Assembly: GCA_016213775.1 (NCBI GenBank)
Contig: JACQZR010000120.1
Coordinates: 1-64,000 of the forward strand
DNA length: 64,000 nt
Source: Acidobacteriota bacterium
Lineage (GTDB): Bacteria > Acidobacteriota > Terriglobia > Bryobacterales > Bryobacteraceae
Direction of reading: 5' to 3'
Below the pieces are notes generated by a model that saw only the letters and a list, made by a program, of their open reading frames with translations, was not told the DNA's origin and made no database searches. The position numbers and the translations under genes are program-made. Position 1 is the stretch's first letter. Each line of letters begins with the position of its first letter. Positions 62,139-64,000 of this stretch are shown one piece after another.

Positions 62139-63565
62139 AGCCTATGTCACATCCACTGCAACTCACCCGACGGCATTTCTTCAGCCGCACCAGCACAGGT
62201 GCCGGCGTTGCGGCGATGGCTTCTCTGCTGGGCGAGCGAGCGCACGGAGAGGCCGGTCTGCCCGGCATTCCGCATCATGCTGCGCGCGCCAAACGCGTCA
62301 TCTACCTCTTCATGTCGGGCGGCCCGTCGCAGATGGAGTTGTTCGATTACAAGCCCAATCTGGAGAAGTGGCGTGGTACCGATTTGCCCGATTCCGTGCG
62401 TATGGGCCAGCGGCTCACCGGCATGACAGCGGCGCAATCGAAGTTCCCGGTGGTGCAGTCGATGTTCCAGTTCAGGCAGCACGGGCAGACGGGCGCATGG
62501 GCGAGTGAGTTGGTCCCCCACACTGGGAAGATTGCCGACAAGCTGTGTTTCATCAAATCCATGCACACCGAGGCGATCAACCATGATCCCGCGGTGACGT
62601 TCTTTCAAACCGGGTTTCAACTGGCGGGGCGTCCCAGCATCGGATCGTGGCTGTCCTACGGACTGGGCAGCGAGAACAGCGACCTGCCGTCGTTCGTAGT
62701 AATGATCAGTTCCACCGGCAAGGGCGATCAGCCGTTGTACGACCGCGTGTGGGGAAGCGGGTTTCTGCCATCGCGGTATCAGGGTGTGAAGTTCCGTTCC
62801 GGCGGAGAGCCCGTGCTGTATCTCACGAACCCAGAAGGCATGCCCGCCGATGGACGCCGCCGCTTCCTCGACGACCTGGCGAAACTGAATCAGATGCAGG
62901 TGGAGGAAAACGGCGATCCGGAGATCTCCACGCGCATCGCGCAATACGAGATGGCCTATCGTATGCAGACCTCAGTTCCCGATCTGACGGATCTGACGAA
63001 GGAGCCCGAGAGCACCTATCAGTTGTACGGCGAGGACGCCCGCAAGCCGAACACGTTCGCGAGAAATTGTCTGTTGGCCCGGCGCATGGCGGAACGCGGA
63101 GTGCGGTTCATTCAACTGTTCCACCGCGGCTGGGACCATCACAACAATCTGCCGGAGAACATCGTCAAGCTGTCGAAGGACACGGACCAGGCCGCCGCGG
63201 GGCTGGTGACGGATCTCGATCGACGCGGTCTGTTGAAGGACACGATGGTGGTTTGGGGCGGCGAGTTCGGACGCACGGTCTACTGTCAGGGAAAGCTCAC
63301 CAAGGAGGACTACGGCCGCGACCATCACCCGCGTTGTTTCACCATGTGGATGGCCGGAGGTGGGGCGAAAGCCGGCTACACGCACGGCGCCACCGACGAC
63401 TACAGCTACAACATCACTGAGAATCCCGTGCACGTGCACGATCTGCATGCGACGATCCTGCACGCGCTCGGCATCGACCACCTGAAGCTGACGTACAAGT
63501 TTCAGGGGCGCCATTTCCGGCTGACGGATATTCACGGCAAGGTGGTGAAAGAGTTGCTGGGGTAG
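62135..63565 (+). CDS. DUF1501 secreted protein
   Basis: This 476-aa protein has an N-terminal twin-arginine signal (LTRRHFFSRTS). MSGGPSQMELFDYKP (about residues 55-70), MHTEAINHDPA, FIQLFHRGWDHH and GGEFGRTVY match the DUF1501 family, related to alkaline-phosphatase-like sulfatase/phosphatase folds. The start at 62135 overlaps PSD1 by ATGA, so the two are co-translated. In Planctomycetes the pair is usually found together. The catalytic role is unknown; a secreted enzyme working with the PSD1 cytochrome is an inference. Confidence 0.92.
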   Translation: MKPMSHPLQLTRRHFFSRTSTGAGVAAMASLLGERAHGEAGLPGIPHHAARAKRVIYLFMSGGPSQMELFDYKPNLEKWRGTDLPDSVRMGQRLTGMTAAQSKFPVVQSMFQFRQHGQTGAWASELVPHTGKIADKLCFIKSMHTEAINHDPAVTFFQTGFQLAGRPSIGSWLSYGLGSENSDLPSFVVMISSTGKGDQPLYDRVWGSGFLPSRYQGVKFRSGGEPVLYLTNPEGMPADGRRRFLDDLAKLNQMQVEENGDPEISTRIAQYEMAYRMQTSVPDLTDLTKEPESTYQLYGEDARKPNTFARNCLLARRMAERGVRFIQLFHRGWDHHNNLPENIVKLSKDTDQAAAGLVTDLDRRGLLKDTMVVWGGEFGRTVYCQGKLTKEDYGRDHHPRCFTMWMAGGGAKAGYTHGATDDYSYNITENPVHVHDLHATILHALGIDHLKLTYKFQGRHFRLTDIHGKVVKELLG

Positions 63566-63576
63566 CATCAAAGTAG

Positions 63577-64000
63577 ATGATCATCTCAGAGCTGTCTCTC
63601 AAGAACTGGCGGAACTTCAGGCAAGTCCACATCCCGCTGGCCGAGCGAGTTTTCGTCATTGGCCCTAATGCGTCCGGGAAGTCCAACCTCCTCGATGTAT
63701 TTCGGTTTCTGAGGGATATTGCCAAGCCTGGAGGAGGACTCGAACAAGCGATAGCTCGTAGAGGCGGCCTTTCGAAAATACGCTGCCTTGCGGCTCGAAA
63801 GGAGCCCGAGGTCGAGATTGCGGTCGAACTATCGGATGAGGTTACTGGAGACTCTTGGCGATATGAGATTGGCATCATTCAAGAGCCGCGTGGGCGTCGC
63901 CTGCCCAAACTGAAGTTCGAAAAAGTGTGGAAAGCGGGCAGGATAGTCCTCTCGAGACCGGATGCCGAAGACGACAAAGACGAGTTACGTCTCACTCAGA
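63577..64000 (+). CDS. AAA-family ATPase (SMC/OLD-like), partial
   Basis: The first 141 codons are seen before the window ends. MIISELSLKNWRNFRQVHIPL is the typical N-terminal beta strand of the RecF/OLD/SMC-like ATPases, followed by the P-loop VIGPNASGKSNLLDV. The following residues (LRDIAKPGGGLEQAIARRGG) match AAA_21-type ATPases. Such genes often belong to phage defence systems, alone or with a nuclease encoded next to them. It lies 11 bp after the DUF1501 stop but is of a different functional class. What follows is outside the window. Confidence 0.85.
   Translation, partial: MIISELSLKNWRNFRQVHIPLAERVFVIGPNASGKSNLLDVFRFLRDIAKPGGGLEQAIARRGGLSKIRCLAARKEPEVEIAVELSDEVTGDSWRYEIGIIQEPRGRRLPKLKFEKVWKAGRIVLSRPDAEDDKDELRLTQ

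Noticed and set aside
1-64000. tRNA, rRNA or CRISPR arrays
   Set aside because: I saw no clover-leaf with a TTCRA arm, no rRNA-like conserved blocks and no regularly spaced repeats; a search by a covariance tool could still find a tRNA I missed.

Overview
The window is high-GC bacterial chromosome that fits an Acidobacteriota genome of the Bryobacterales/Solibacter type. That placement is an inference from gene content: four very large Oar-like TonB-dependent receptors with an N-terminal carboxypeptidase-regulatory domain and no SusD partner, a paired PSD1/DUF1549/DUF1553 plus DUF1501 module, a secreted CxxCH choice-of-anchor/HAF-repeat protein, and many secreted peptidases and hydrolases. 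Genes are tightly packed, often with 1-4 bp overlaps. I see no rRNA, tRNA or CRISPR array.

Layout. 0-1.6 kb: a secreted heme-motif protein whose start abuts the broken 3' end of a CocE/NonD-type hydrolase gene. 1.5-7.3 kb: a minus-strand operon for an accessory chaperone set (843-aa repeat protein, J-domain protein, GrpE, Hsp70, zinc-ribbon protein). 7.4-14.6 kb: a NanR-like GntR regulator, a TonB receptor and a 949-aa fusion of an M14 carboxypeptidase with an apiosidase-like glycoside hydrolase, with a sequence motif shared by the two promoter regions. 14.7-29.7 kb: three more TonB receptors, an AlkC-like DNA repair gene coupled to one of them, an antitoxin with a shattered PIN toxin, and an S9 peptidase. 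29.7-35.9 kb: one gene for a ~2050-aa CHAT protease/STAND NTPase/helical-repeat protein. 36.0-40.6 kb: potABCD polyamine uptake genes preceded by a HIT-like secreted protein and a membrane protein. 40.6-44.2 kb: pheS and pheT. 44.3-46.1 kb: a secreted coiled-coil protein and an amidohydrolase. 46.1-48.9 kb: two short unrecognised genes and an AbiEi/AbiEii pair. 49.1-51.3 kb: a two-component system. 51.3-54.4 kb: a secreted protein resembling heparinase-type enzymes and a secreted FAD enzyme. 54.4-59.1 kb: housekeeping metabolism (homocysteine methyltransferase/MTHFR, TsaC, an SDR, ArgD-type aminotransferase). 59.1-63.6 kb: the PSD1/DUF1553-DUF1501 pair. The window ends inside an AAA ATPase gene.

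How the parts work together: the TonB receptors, S9 peptidase, M14-glycosidase fusion, amidohydrolase and PSD1/DUF1501 pair suggest an organism scavenging peptides and complex glycans. The most unusual items are the giant CHAT-STAND protein, the peptidase-glycosidase fusion with its putative dedicated regulator, the accessory Hsp70 operon with an altered J-domain HPD motif, and a family of tandem double-hairpin repeats with compensatory stem changes, one of which touches the start of a gene.
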